DNA of 42,476 nucleotides from Deltaproteobacteria bacterium (GTDB lineage Bacteria > Desulfobacterota > Desulfuromonadia > Desulfuromonadales > Geopsychrobacteraceae). The notes beneath the pieces are model-generated. The model was not told where the DNA came from. It searched no databases and worked only from the letters and a program-made list of their open reading frames with translations. Position numbers and translations under genes: made by a program. Within the stretch, counting starts at the first letter, position 1, and the number at the start of each line of letters is the position of its first letter. Below are positions 16,368 to 24,440 of the stretch, in pieces. Location of the stretch: positions 1 to 42,476 of the forward strand of contig JAJRWH010000091.1 of the NCBI GenBank assembly GCA_024276935.1. Reading direction: 5' to 3'.

Positions 16368-18175
16368 AAATAAGAAACCTGAATATTGGTAAAAAAATCT
16401 ATCTGGTCACAACATTACTGATCGCAATCTTTACTCTGAATGCCCTGTGGCTTTACTCCAACTACCGCGACAACCTCTATGAAAGTCGTCAGCGTGAACT
16501 GATTACCGCCGTCGATACCGCCTGGGGAATCATCGATCATTACAGCAAAGAAGTTGGTGAAGATCTCAGCCGATCAGAGGCTCAGGATCTGGCAAAAGCT
16601 GCAATCCGCACGATGCGCTATCAGGGCAATGCCTATTTCTGGATCAATGACACCACCCCTAAAATGATCATGCACCCGATCAAACCAGCCCTTGAAGGCA
16701 AAAATCTTGCGGGAGTCAAAGATCCCGACGGGCTCTACCTGTTCAACGAAATGGTCAAAGTTGCCAAGGCAAGTGGAGCAGGATTTGTCAAATACCAATG
16801 GGAAAAGCCGGGCAAAGAGGGGCCACAGCCTAAATTGAGCTATATCAAAATTCATCCTGACTGGGGATGGATTATTGGCAGCGGAGTCTACCTCGACGAT
16901 CTAAATGCCGCTGTCAACCGGGTATTCTGGTCTGTCATGGCCGTACTGCTGGCAGCTATTCTGGTTTCAGGTGGTCTGGTTTTCTTTCTTGCCCGGATGG
17001 TTTCTCGGCCCATGCACCGCGCAGTTGAGATGATTGAAGAGATGGAACAGGGAGATCTCAGCACCCGCCTGAAGATGGATCAGAAAGATGAAATTGGCCG
17101 GATGGCCAAGGCCATGGACAGTTTTGCCGACAGTCTGCAAAATGAGATGGTCGCTTCACTACGAAAACTTGCCGAAGGTGATTTGACTTTTCACATCGAG
17201 CCACGGGGGCCAAAAGATGAGATTCGTGGCGCTCTGAAACAACTGGAGGTTCAGTTGAATGATGTGATGGGCCAGATTCAATCGGCAGGTGAACAAATTG
17301 CGGCAGGCAGCGTACATGTCAGCGATTCTGCGCAATCATTATCGCAAGGGGCAACTGAATCGGCCAGTTCTCTCGAAGAAATCAGCAGCTCCCTGACTGA
17401 ACTGACCTCACAGACCAAACAGAACGCAGCCAACGCCAACCAGGTCAACCAGTTGTCGACAGAGGCCCAGGGTGCAGTCGATGCCGGGAACCAGCAAATG
17501 AAACGCATGGTTGGCGCAATGGAAGAAATTAACGAAGCAGGCCAAAACATCAGCAAAATCATCAAGGTTATCGACGAGATTGCCTTTCAAACCAACCTGT
17601 TGGCACTCAACGCGGCGGTAGAGGCTGCTCGGGCGGGCCAGCATGGTAAGGGATTCGCAGTCGTGGCTGAAGAGGTTCGTAATCTTGCTGCCCGCAGTGC
17701 CAAGGCGGCCAAGGAGACGGCTGAACTGATCGAAGGTTCCGTTCAGAAAACGGCAAATGGTGCCACCATCGCCAGTGACACGGCAGAATCACTGCAACAG
17801 ATTTCGGCTCAGGTCACCAAGGTTTCAGATCTGGCAGAAGAAATCGCTGCTGCGTCGGATGAGCAGGCCAACGGCATCGAACAGATAAATCAAGGAATAG
17901 GCCAGATCGATTCAGTCACGCAACAGAATACGGCCAATGCCGAAGAAAGTGCCGCCAGTGCTGAAGAGCTTTCCGGACAGGCAACTCAGCTGCAAGGGAT
18001 GTTACGGCGCTTCCGCCTCAAGCAAAGTACAACTCTTCAGGCCACCGCTCCCGTTGCTCCGCGTCAGGCACCGCAAACCTCCGGCTGGGGAAGCGCCCCG
18101 GCGCAACCCCGGCAACACCAGGCTGGTGCCCCCGCAGTAATCGCCCTGGATGACACAGAGTTCGGCAAGTATTGA
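16364..18175 (+). CDS. Methyl-accepting chemotaxis protein with Cache_2 sensor
   Basis: This 603-residue transmembrane chemoreceptor starts at the ATG at 16364, where AGGAG lies at 16354-16358. It has TM1 (about 11-32), a periplasmic single-Cache (sCache_2) domain (about 40-185, with [12 protein letters not shown] and [16 protein letters not shown]) and TM2 (about 187-209). A HAMP domain and a long coiled-coil signalling domain follow. The highly conserved tip is present ([23 protein letters not shown], then [16 protein letters not shown]). The Cache_2 type often binds small organic ligands such as carboxylates. The tail is Pro/Gln/Ala-rich and lacks an NWETF-type CheR docking peptide. A CheA/CheW partner must be encoded elsewhere. 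Confidence 0.95.
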   Translation: MKIRNLNIGKKIYLVTTLLIAIFTLNALWLYSNYRDNLYESRQRELITAVDTAWGIIDHYSKEVGEDLSRSEAQDLAKAAIRTMRYQGNAYFWINDTTPKMIMHPIKPALEGKNLAGVKDPDGLYLFNEMVKVAKASGAGFVKYQWEKPGKEGPQPKLSYIKIHPDWGWIIGSGVYLDDLNAAVNRVFWSVMAVLLAAILVSGGLVFFLARMVSRPMHRAVEMIEEMEQGDLSTRLKMDQKDEIGRMAKAMDSFADSLQNEMVASLRKLAEGDLTFHIEPRGPKDEIRGALKQLEVQLNDVMGQIQSAGEQIAAGSVHVSDSAQSLSQGATESASSLEEISSSLTELTSQTKQNAANANQVNQLSTEAQGAVDAGNQQMKRMVGAMEEINEAGQNISKIIKVIDEIAFQTNLLALNAAVEAARAGQHGKGFAVVAEEVRNLAARSAKAAKETAELIEGSVQKTANGATIASDTAESLQQISAQVTKVSDLAEEIAAASDEQANGIEQINQGIGQIDSVTQQNTANAEESAASAEELSGQATQLQGMLRRFRLKQSTTLQATAPVAPRQAPQTSGWGSAPAQPRQHQAGAPAVIALDDTEFGKY

Positions 18176-18209
18176 TTTCGCCTCTGTAAATCATAGCGAA
18201 CTCTGTCAA

Positions 18210-18247
18210 GGCCCGAAGCGTCCCCCTCCCGCTTCGGGCCTGTTTTT
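18210..18247 (+). terminator. Rho-independent terminator after the chemoreceptor gene
   Basis: GGCCCGAAGCG pairs perfectly with CGCTTCGGGCC across a nine-base loop and is followed by TGTTTTT. It ends the plus-strand operon and may also end the convergent yhcH transcript. Confidence 0.9.
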
Positions 18248-18263
18248 CACAATCTGATTCAGG

Positions 18264-18710
18264 CTAAAGTCGAACCTTGACCACAACTTTGCGCACCTGT
18301 TGGGCCGGGTCACCGATTCCCGGCATATGTAAATCCTGCGGAAAAAAAACAGCAAACATTCCCGCGACAAGGGTGATCAGGGAAGAATCTCCCCGATAGA
18401 ATACACAGTCTTTTTCGTGCTCGTAATCGACAAGGATTTCCTGACCTGCCAGGGGAGCGTAGCCGATCATTTCAGTCCCCCGCACAAGATATTGGATGTC
18501 GACATACTGCCGATGAGCCTCAAGCTTGCCCTGGGCGCGTGTTTTCAGAGAATAGTCACTGACAATGGCAAAAATATCACGTTCTTCAAGGGGATATTCA
18601 CCGACCGATCGCCCGGAAAAATCTGTCTCTCTGAGGTAATTCAACGCTCTGACAAGTCGTTGGTTCAAGGTCTGGTAGCTGGCGATATTTTCAAGAGAAT
18701 CAATGATCAT
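18264..18710 (-). CDS. YhcH/YjgK/YiaL-family protein (DUF386)
   Basis: The 148-residue protein has the family layout, with an N-terminal segment LENIASYQTLNQRLVRALNYL, then the cupin-like core (HRQYVDIQYLVRGTEMIGYAP) and FFPQDLHMPGI, which holds putative metal-binding residues. Relatives occur with sialic-acid or sugar catabolism genes and are thought to act on sugars or their anomers, but the reaction here is unknown. It overlaps the end of uvrC by 11 bases, so it is translated from the uvrC transcript. It has no sugar gene near it, so this operon context is odd for the family. Confidence 0.85.
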   Translation of the reverse strand: MIIDSLENIASYQTLNQRLVRALNYLRETDFSGRSVGEYPLEERDIFAIVSDYSLKTRAQGKLEAHRQYVDIQYLVRGTEMIGYAPLAGQEILVDYEHEKDCVFYRGDSSLITLVAGMFAVFFPQDLHMPGIGDPAQQVRKVVVKVRL

Positions 18711-20577
18711 TCATGTTTTCCTTTGTCTGAGAAGGATGAAACTCTCGGTAGAGAGTCTCGGCCAGTTTTTGCGGCAGACCCGGCATCTGACGTAATTCTT
18801 CAAGACTGGCAGCCCTGATTTTTTTGACACTGCCAAAATATTTCAGCAGAGCTTTGCGCCGTGCCGGACCGACACCGGGGATATCTTCGAGTCCTGAACG
18901 TAATGTGGCCTTGCGCCGCAGAGCCCGATGATAGGTAATGGCAAAACGGTGGGTTTCATCCCGGAGTCTCTCCAGCATATAGAGTGCAGGAGAACCTGTC
19001 CGCAACGTCAAAGGGTTCTTGCGTCCAGGAAGAAAAAAACGTTCTTCGCTTTTCTCTACCACTTTGCCACGAACATTGGAAATCACCCGGCTCTTGGCGA
19101 TACCGGCAATGCCGACCCGCTCGTTCAGCCCCAGTTCGGCCAACAGCTCCACCAGGACGCCCAGCTGTCCCTTGCCACCATCGATCACAATCATCTGCGG
19201 TAAACAATTGTCGTTGATTCCCCGTACCAGACGACGTTTCAGTACCTCTGCCAACGAAGCATAGTCATCAGACCCGACAACCGTTTTTATTTTGTAGCGA
19301 CGATACTCCTGAGGGGCCGGTTCGCCATCAAGCAGCACCGCCATACTGCCGACCATCTGCGTTCCCTGAACATGGGAAATGTCAAAACATTCGATCCGTT
19401 GTGGAAACTCCGGCAGCAAAAAGCGTTGCTGAATCTCGAGCAAAACCCGCTCACGGGCCTCTTTCTTACTTCCACGCTGGCGTTTTGCCTCTTCAGCATT
19501 ACGGCAGGCCAATTGAACCATACGTTTTTTCTCACCCCGCTGCGGGGCAATAATCTGCACTTTTCGCTTACGGAGGTCACCTAACCAGTCCGCCAGCAGG
19601 GCTGCATCCTCGATGGGAGTCGGCAGCAAAATCTGATCGGGAATAATCACTCCGCTGCTGTAATACTGCCGCAAAAAATCACCAATCAACGCATCGAGAT
19701 CGAGTCGCCACTCTACCGACCAGCTGCGTTTTTCAAGCAGCTTCCCCTGGCGAACAAAAAGCAACACCAGCTCAACCTCACCCCCGTCGCGCTCCAGTCC
19801 CAGCACATCCTGATCCCCGCCACCCAGATCGGTCACCGACTGCCGCTCGACACTTCGCTCAATAGCACGAATCTGATCGCGCAGACGGGCGGCTTCTTCA
19901 TAACGCATCGCCTGCGCCGCAGCGTCCATCCGTTGCTGCAACAGTTGAAGAACCTCGGGATCCCTGCCCGAAAGCAGAGCGACAACCCCCTTTACCAACT
20001 GGGCATAATCTGCGGGCGAAATCTGACCGTGGCAGGGGGCGCTGCACTGACCTATCTGATAAAACAGGCAGGGCCGACCACGCAAACGACAACGCTCGAT
20101 ACGCGAGTGCCGCAAGGGAAAAAGTCGATAGATCTCTTTCAGGGTCTGCCGAATGGCTCCCGCTGAAGCATAGGGCCCGAAATAGAGCGCCCCGTCCCCA
20201 CGGACCTGTCGCACAACCTGAAGTGCCGGAAACTCTTCTTTGAGATCAAGACGCACTGAGACATAGGTTTTGTCATCACGCAGATCGATATTGTAACGCG
20301 GACGATGCTTTTTAATCAGATTGTTTTCCAGCAGCAGAGCTTCTTTTTCCGTGTCAGTCAGAATGACTTCAATACTGGCGACCCGGGCCATCAACAATGG
20401 AACCTGTGCCCTGCCATCCCCACCGGGAACAAAATAGTTACGCAGGCGTGTGCGTAAATTTTTCGCCTTGCCAATGTAGAGATACAAACCGGTCGCATCT
20501 TTCATCAGGTAAACACCTGAACCGGTCGGATAGCTGGTGGGATCAAATTTCATCATGATCGTTACAGAATAGAGCAT
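18700..20577 (-). CDS. uvrC: Excinuclease ABC subunit C
   Basis: UvrC makes both incisions flanking DNA damage in nucleotide excision repair. The 625-residue protein shows the full family order: GIY-YIG nuclease at the N-terminus (GSGVYLMKDATGLYLYIGKAK), cysteine cluster region, UVR motif (YEEAARLRDQI), an RNase H-like nuclease domain (IECFDISHVQGTQMVGSMAV), and tandem helix-hairpin-helix motifs at the C-terminus (DIPGVGPARRKALLKYFG). AGGA precedes the ATG at 20577, so I kept this start; an internal Met-Met start at about residue 8 lacks a ribosome site. No uvrA or uvrB is in the window, as is usual. Confidence 0.97.
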   Translation of the reverse strand: MLYSVTIMMKFDPTSYPTGSGVYLMKDATGLYLYIGKAKNLRTRLRNYFVPGGDGRAQVPLLMARVASIEVILTDTEKEALLLENNLIKKHRPRYNIDLRDDKTYVSVRLDLKEEFPALQVVRQVRGDGALYFGPYASAGAIRQTLKEIYRLFPLRHSRIERCRLRGRPCLFYQIGQCSAPCHGQISPADYAQLVKGVVALLSGRDPEVLQLLQQRMDAAAQAMRYEEAARLRDQIRAIERSVERQSVTDLGGGDQDVLGLERDGGEVELVLLFVRQGKLLEKRSWSVEWRLDLDALIGDFLRQYYSSGVIIPDQILLPTPIEDAALLADWLGDLRKRKVQIIAPQRGEKKRMVQLACRNAEEAKRQRGSKKEARERVLLEIQQRFLLPEFPQRIECFDISHVQGTQMVGSMAVLLDGEPAPQEYRRYKIKTVVGSDDYASLAEVLKRRLVRGINDNCLPQMIVIDGGKGQLGVLVELLAELGLNERVGIAGIAKSRVISNVRGKVVEKSEERFFLPGRKNPLTLRTGSPALYMLERLRDETHRFAITYHRALRRKATLRSGLEDIPGVGPARRKALLKYFGSVKKIRAASLEELRQMPGLPQKLAETLYREFHPSQTKENMNDH

Positions 20578-20656
20578 CTTTTCCTGTTGGAAAAGAAAAG
20601 ATCGCCCGCACAGAGCTCAACCGCTTGTTTTTTCTGGATGTTATCTGCGTGGCTGG

Positions 20657-20662
20657 TATAAT
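20657..20662 (+). promoter_or_regulatory. Extended -10 promoter upstream of the CNB gene
   Basis: TATAAT at 20657-20662 is preceded by TGG, the extended -10 arrangement, with no recognisable -35. It would give a transcript with a leader of about 135 bases before the CNB gene. The leader can fold into several small hairpins, for example GGCAGGAAC with GTTC...TTGCC at about 20758-20790. I could not match it to a known riboswitch. Confidence 0.45.
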
Positions 20663-20806
20663 GCTGCGCATTCGTACAACAACGTTCTATACAAAGGGCC
20701 TGAATCAGTGACCCCTTATCGGCGGAGAGCGCAAGCCACAGGCCTGAACTTTCCATCCGGCAGGAACTCACCGGTTCATAAGATTGCCTGTTCGGGAGGA
20801 CAAAGG

Positions 20807-21334
20807 GTGGATCCGTTCTGGTCAAACATTTTCCGTAAACCCGGCTACAAGGCGACCCTCGCCTATTTTCTGGGGACAATCCCGATCTTTGCCAACCTGG
20901 GTCGTCGGGAACTCGGTTTTCTGGAAGCACTGGTTCACCAACGAAACTATCATCCCGATGAAGTGGTTTTTACCGAAGGGGATATCGGTTCGGGGATGTA
21001 TATTATCCGTTCTGGTGGTGTGCGCATCGAAATGAAAAACGAGCATGGCGAAAACCGCGTCCAAGCCAACCTTGAAGCCGGGGATTTTTTCGGTGAAATC
21101 GCCCTGACGACACCCCACCCACGGATTGCCACCGCAACCGCGACCGAACAAACGGTGCTGGTCGGCTTGTTCCGGGCAGACATTCTGGATGCGGTTCGCA
21201 AGCACCCGGCGATTGCATCAAAAATCCTGCTCGGTTTAACCCGAGTCCTCAGTGAACGCCTGCAACATGCAGGGTTGCGCTTGCGTGAGCAGAGCTTCAG
21301 TCATCTCGACACCTCCAGAGGTGAACACTCATGA
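20807..21334 (+). CDS. Cyclic-nucleotide-binding domain protein
   Basis: The GTG at 20807 with GGGAGG at 20794-20799 is a better start than the upstream GTG at 20708. The 175-residue protein is a single cNMP-binding beta-roll (residues about 30-150): EVVFTEGDIGSGMYIIRSGGVRIE and the phosphate-binding cassette DFFGEIALTTPHPRIATATA. The arginine and glutamate of the cassette are present, so ligand binding is possible. No DNA-binding helix-turn-helix follows, unlike Crp/Fnr. It is therefore likely to regulate a protein partner. Its stop overlaps the ATG of the AI-2E permease by ATGA, which makes that transporter the obvious candidate partner. Confidence 0.8.
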   Translation: MDPFWSNIFRKPGYKATLAYFLGTIPIFANLGRRELGFLEALVHQRNYHPDEVVFTEGDIGSGMYIIRSGGVRIEMKNEHGENRVQANLEAGDFFGEIALTTPHPRIATATATEQTVLVGLFRADILDAVRKHPAIASKILLGLTRVLSERLQHAGLRLREQSFSHLDTSRGEHS

Positions 21335-22458
21335 CATCATTGCCGCGACCAACCGGCCCGGCAAAAAACCTGGTCCTGTTTATTGTTCTGACCGCCGGTA
21401 TCGCATCAGGCATCACCATATTTTCTTCGGCCTCAACCCTGGTCGACTGGATTGAAACCGCAACAAACGGTCTTTTTCTTCCCATTCTCCTGTCGTTGAT
21501 TGTCACCTTCCTGCTTGACCCTCTGGTCCAGATTTTTGAACGGGCCCAGATCAGCCGAACAGCCAGCATCTTCACGGTCTACTTCATTCTGCTCGTTCTG
21601 GTCATGCTGCTGCTGGTTCTTATCGGCCCTCCCAACTGGAAGAGCATGCTCGACGCACTGCGAGCGGACTTTCCCCGCTATATTGCCCGGGTTCTTGACT
21701 ACCTGAACAACCTGCTTGCCAGCTTGCACAGTCAGTTCCCCTATCTGGAGCATTACGATTTTTCGGGTAAATTCCGTCACTGGGCGCAGGAATTCCTGGG
21801 GCTCATTCTGCTTGAAACACCGCGCTCGGCGCTACGGATTGGCAGCCTTTTCCTGTTGGTGCCCCTGTTCTCTTTCTTCTTCCTGCGCGACAGCCGCCGC
21901 ATTATGCGCAGCCTGATTTCCCTGACGCCGAATCGCTATTTTGAAATGGTCCTGGATATTTACGATCGGGTCAGCTGGCAACTGGCTCACTTCATTCGGG
22001 GACGGATTCTTGAAGCCCTGATTATCGGCACAGTGGTCTGGCTGGGATTGTCACTGACCGATATCCGCTATGCCCCATTACTCGGTGTGATTGCTGGCGT
22101 GACCAACCTGGTCCCCTATATCGGTCCAATTGTCGGGATGGTTCCCGGTCTGGTTATTGCGATGGTTGACCTGGGAATCGGGCCCCAATTCTGGTGGATA
22201 TTCTGTGTCTACCTGTTGATTGCCCAGGTCATTCTCGACAACTTTATCCTGATTCCTATCCTGATTTCCCGCGTTTCTGACCTTCATCCTCTCTGGGTGA
22301 TCCTGGCTATCGTTATGGGTGGCAAGCTCTACGGGGTTCTGGGAATGATTATTGGCGTCCCCATTGCCAGTGCGATCAAAATCGCCCTGCTTGAAATCCG
22401 TCAGTATCGCAGTACCTTCAATTCGACCCGTGAGATTCTGTTGAGTCGTCGTAACTAA
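21331..22458 (+). CDS. AI-2E family (UPF0118) transporter
   Basis: The 375-residue polytopic membrane protein has about eight predicted membrane segments, with the family signature near the C-terminus (GVIAGVTNLVPYIGPIVGMVPGL, then VLDNFILIPILISRVSDLHPLWVILAIVMGGKLYGVLGMIIGVPIASAIKI). Members export quorum signals, sodium/protons or other solutes; the substrate cannot be inferred here. It is translationally coupled to the CNB protein, which may gate or regulate it. Confidence 0.9.
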   Translation: MTSLPRPTGPAKNLVLFIVLTAGIASGITIFSSASTLVDWIETATNGLFLPILLSLIVTFLLDPLVQIFERAQISRTASIFTVYFILLVLVMLLLVLIGPPNWKSMLDALRADFPRYIARVLDYLNNLLASLHSQFPYLEHYDFSGKFRHWAQEFLGLILLETPRSALRIGSLFLLVPLFSFFFLRDSRRIMRSLISLTPNRYFEMVLDIYDRVSWQLAHFIRGRILEALIIGTVVWLGLSLTDIRYAPLLGVIAGVTNLVPYIGPIVGMVPGLVIAMVDLGIGPQFWWIFCVYLLIAQVILDNFILIPILISRVSDLHPLWVILAIVMGGKLYGVLGMIIGVPIASAIKIALLEIRQYRSTFNSTREILLSRRN

Positions 22459-22467
22459 TCCAGACTC

Positions 22468-22540
22468 TGGCCAATCACAGCCCATGCTGGCTAATTTCGG
22501 CCATTTGCCAAATTAAGTAAAATCAATACTTCCGGCCATT
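22468..22540 (+). promoter_or_regulatory. Four copies of a YGGCYAWT motif upstream of a sigma-54 promoter
   Basis: Similar octamers occur at 22468 (TGGCCAAT), 22488 (TGGCTAAT), 22498 (CGGCCATT) and 22533 (CGGCCATT). The first three are spaced by 20 and 10 bases, about two and one helical turns. They lie 50-120 bases before the sigma-54 promoter at 22589, where an activator would bind. Their function is inference. Confidence 0.35.
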
Positions 22541-22588
22541 TTTCCCCAATAACAACAGCTTGTTAGCCTTTAAACGCCAATTCGAGAC

Positions 22589-22603
22589 TGGCACCATCCT
22601 TGC
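22589..22603 (+). promoter_or_regulatory. Sigma-54 (-24/-12) promoter of the orphan Cache-HAMP gene
   Basis: TGGCAC-CATCC-TTGC matches the sigma-54 consensus with GG and GC 12 bases apart, as in the promoter at 15826. Predicted start is near 22614, some 40 bases before the ATG at 22653. Confidence 0.75.
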
Positions 22604-22652
22604 CACAGCAAAACATCGGTTTATTTTATTTTTTGCTATCCAAGGAGTCCCC

Positions 22653-23729
22653 ATGAGTGCCCGTTTTACCTTTGGAATCTTTCACCGCATACTCATAGCC
22701 CTGCTGTTGGTATCCCTGATCCCCCTGGCCGCCATCTGGGCTGTCAACTTCAGTGCCATCAGCGATCTCAATGCGGCCAAGGTCGAGCTGCAACTGACCG
22801 CCCTCAATGACAATCTGCTGACCCACGTTGATGACTGGGTTGACATGAATCGTCGTATGCTGCTGCAGAATGCCCGGACTGAGGGAATCATCTCGATGAA
22901 TGCCAGCAGACAGAACCCGATCCTCAAGACCATGACCGAACTTTATGACTGGGCTTATCTGGCCTTTACCATTGCCCCCGACGGTAACAACATTGGCCGC
23001 AGCGACGGTAAAAAGCCGAAATATTACGGGGATCGTTCCTACTTCAAACAGATCCTGGACGGCAAACAACTGGGTGAGCAGATTCTGATCGGCAAAACCT
23101 CAGGCAAGCCTGCCCTGATCCTCTCGGCACCAATCAACGACAGTACGGGCCGCCTGCGAGGCGTCATTGCCATTGCAGCAACCTTGAGTGAAGTTTCAGA
23201 CCGGATTGCCAGCAGCCACATCGGCCAGACCGGTTTTGCTTTTCTCGTGGACAAGAAAGGCGAAGTTATCGCCCACCCTTCTGCCGAGTACACGCGCTCA
23301 AGAATTGACTTAAGCACCCACCCGGCCTTGCTGGCTTTCAAACAGGGCAAAAAGACCAGCGTCTTTGTTAATGAAAAGGGCGAAAAAATCCTCGCTGTTG
23401 CCCGCCAGAACCGGGCAGGCTGGACAATGGTCACCCAGCAGAACGTTGATGAAGCTTATCGCCTGATCAAGGAAGAGAACCTCAAAGGTGTCATTCTGCT
23501 GATCAGTTCCTTGCTGCTGGTGCTGATCATTGCTCTGCTGGTTTCCAAACGCCTGACTCGCCCCATTCACGAGCTGACCAGCGTTGCCGAACAGTTCAGC
23601 CAGGGCAAATTGAATCTGAAAATAAGCGGCCTTGACCGTCAGGACGAAATCGGTCACCTGGCCAGAGCCATTGAACGCCTTGGCACCAGTATTCGTCTGG
23701 CAATGGAACGTCTGCAAAAACGCAAGTAG
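22653..23729 (+). CDS. Membrane sensor with Cache and HAMP domains but no output domain
   Basis: The ATG at 22653 has AAGGAG at 22642-22647; a longer frame upstream is not supported. The 358-residue protein has TM1 (about 10-32), a large periplasmic double-Cache sensor region (about 35-280, with YYGDRSYFKQILDGKQLGEQ and GFAFLVDKKGEVIAHPS), TM2 (about 282-305) and a HAMP domain (about 305-358, RPIHELTSVAEQFSQGKLNLKI...DEIGHLARAIERLG). It stops directly after HAMP. No kinase, cyclase or MCP signalling domain follows in any frame before the terminator. It may signal by contact with another protein. The gene stands alone behind a sigma-54 promoter. Confidence 0.88.
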   Translation: MSARFTFGIFHRILIALLLVSLIPLAAIWAVNFSAISDLNAAKVELQLTALNDNLLTHVDDWVDMNRRMLLQNARTEGIISMNASRQNPILKTMTELYDWAYLAFTIAPDGNNIGRSDGKKPKYYGDRSYFKQILDGKQLGEQILIGKTSGKPALILSAPINDSTGRLRGVIAIAATLSEVSDRIASSHIGQTGFAFLVDKKGEVIAHPSAEYTRSRIDLSTHPALLAFKQGKKTSVFVNEKGEKILAVARQNRAGWTMVTQQNVDEAYRLIKEENLKGVILLISSLLLVLIIALLVSKRLTRPIHELTSVAEQFSQGKLNLKISGLDRQDEIGHLARAIERLGTSIRLAMERLQKRK

Positions 23730-23738
23730 GGTTCCCTG

Positions 23739-23784
23739 CTGAGTAAAAAGAGTTTGCCTTGCCAGGTGAACTCTTTTTACTCAG
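23739..23784. terminator. Long perfect hairpin, probably a bidirectional terminator
   Basis: CTGAGTAAAAAGAGTT (23739-23754) is an exact reverse complement of 23769-23784, a 16-pair stem with a 14-base loop. The inner GAGTT/AACTC stem followed by TTTTT can terminate in either direction. It lies nine bases past the Cache-HAMP stop codon. Confidence 0.8.
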
Positions 23785-23875
23785 TACAACCGATTTTCCA
23801 TGGCAAAAGATCTCTGCCTGTGTTTAAATTCGATGCCAAAATAGCAAATGACATCATCCAGCAGGAGCTTTGACC

Positions 23876-24439
23876 ATGTATAGCTGTTCTGACCTCAAAA
23901 AAGGCCTCAAAATTCTTATCGACGGCGAACCTCACGTCATCGCCGGCTTCGATTTTACCAAACCCGGCAAAGGCCAGGCTCTTTACAAATGCAAACTTCG
24001 CAACATGCTGACCGGGGCTCTCTTCGACCGGACTTATCGCTCTGGTGAAAGTTTTGAACCTGCCAGTCTGGAAGAACGTGACATGCAGTTTCTCTATCAG
24101 GATGATAGCGGCTATGTGTTTATGGATCAGAAAACCTACGAACAGACGATTCTGACCGAAGAAGTGCTGGGCGACGACAAGTATTTTCTGATCGACAACA
24201 TGGAGGTCAAGGTTTTGCTGTTCGGCGAGCGTGGTATCGGCATCACCCTGCCGATCTTCGTCAACCTGCGAGTTACTGTTTCAGACCCCTGGGTCAAAGG
24301 TGACACCGCCGCCGGAAACAGCAAACCGGCAACAGTCGAAACAGGCTACAATCTTCAGGTGCCATCCTTTGTCGAAGAGGGAACACTGATCCAGATCGAT
24401 ACCCGCACCGGAGAGTACGTCACCCGGGTCAAGGAATAA
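23876..24439 (+). CDS. efp: Translation elongation factor P
   Basis: EF-P relieves ribosome stalling at polyproline stretches. The 187-residue protein has the three-domain EF-P layout (KOW-like N-terminus, then two OB-type domains with the C-terminal SDPWVKGDTAAGNSKPATVETG motif). The modifiable lysine is K32 in PGKGQA, equivalent to E. coli K34 that EpmA beta-lysylates. AGGAG at 23863-23867 places the start at ATG 23876. The stop lies one base before the epmA ATG, so both genes form an operon. Confidence 0.96.
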   Translation: MYSCSDLKKGLKILIDGEPHVIAGFDFTKPGKGQALYKCKLRNMLTGALFDRTYRSGESFEPASLEERDMQFLYQDDSGYVFMDQKTYEQTILTEEVLGDDKYFLIDNMEVKVLLFGERGIGITLPIFVNLRVTVSDPWVKGDTAAGNSKPATVETGYNLQVPSFVEEGTLIQIDTRTGEYVTRVKE

Positions 24440-24440
24440 A

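Noticed and set aside
20669-20806. GEMM (cyclic-di-GMP), glycine or 6S RNA in the leader of the CNB gene
   Set aside because: Short similarities to each family were present (for example GCGCAAGCC and GGAGAG), but the conserved cores and closing stems were not; I found no pairing of 5' and 3' ends as 6S needs.
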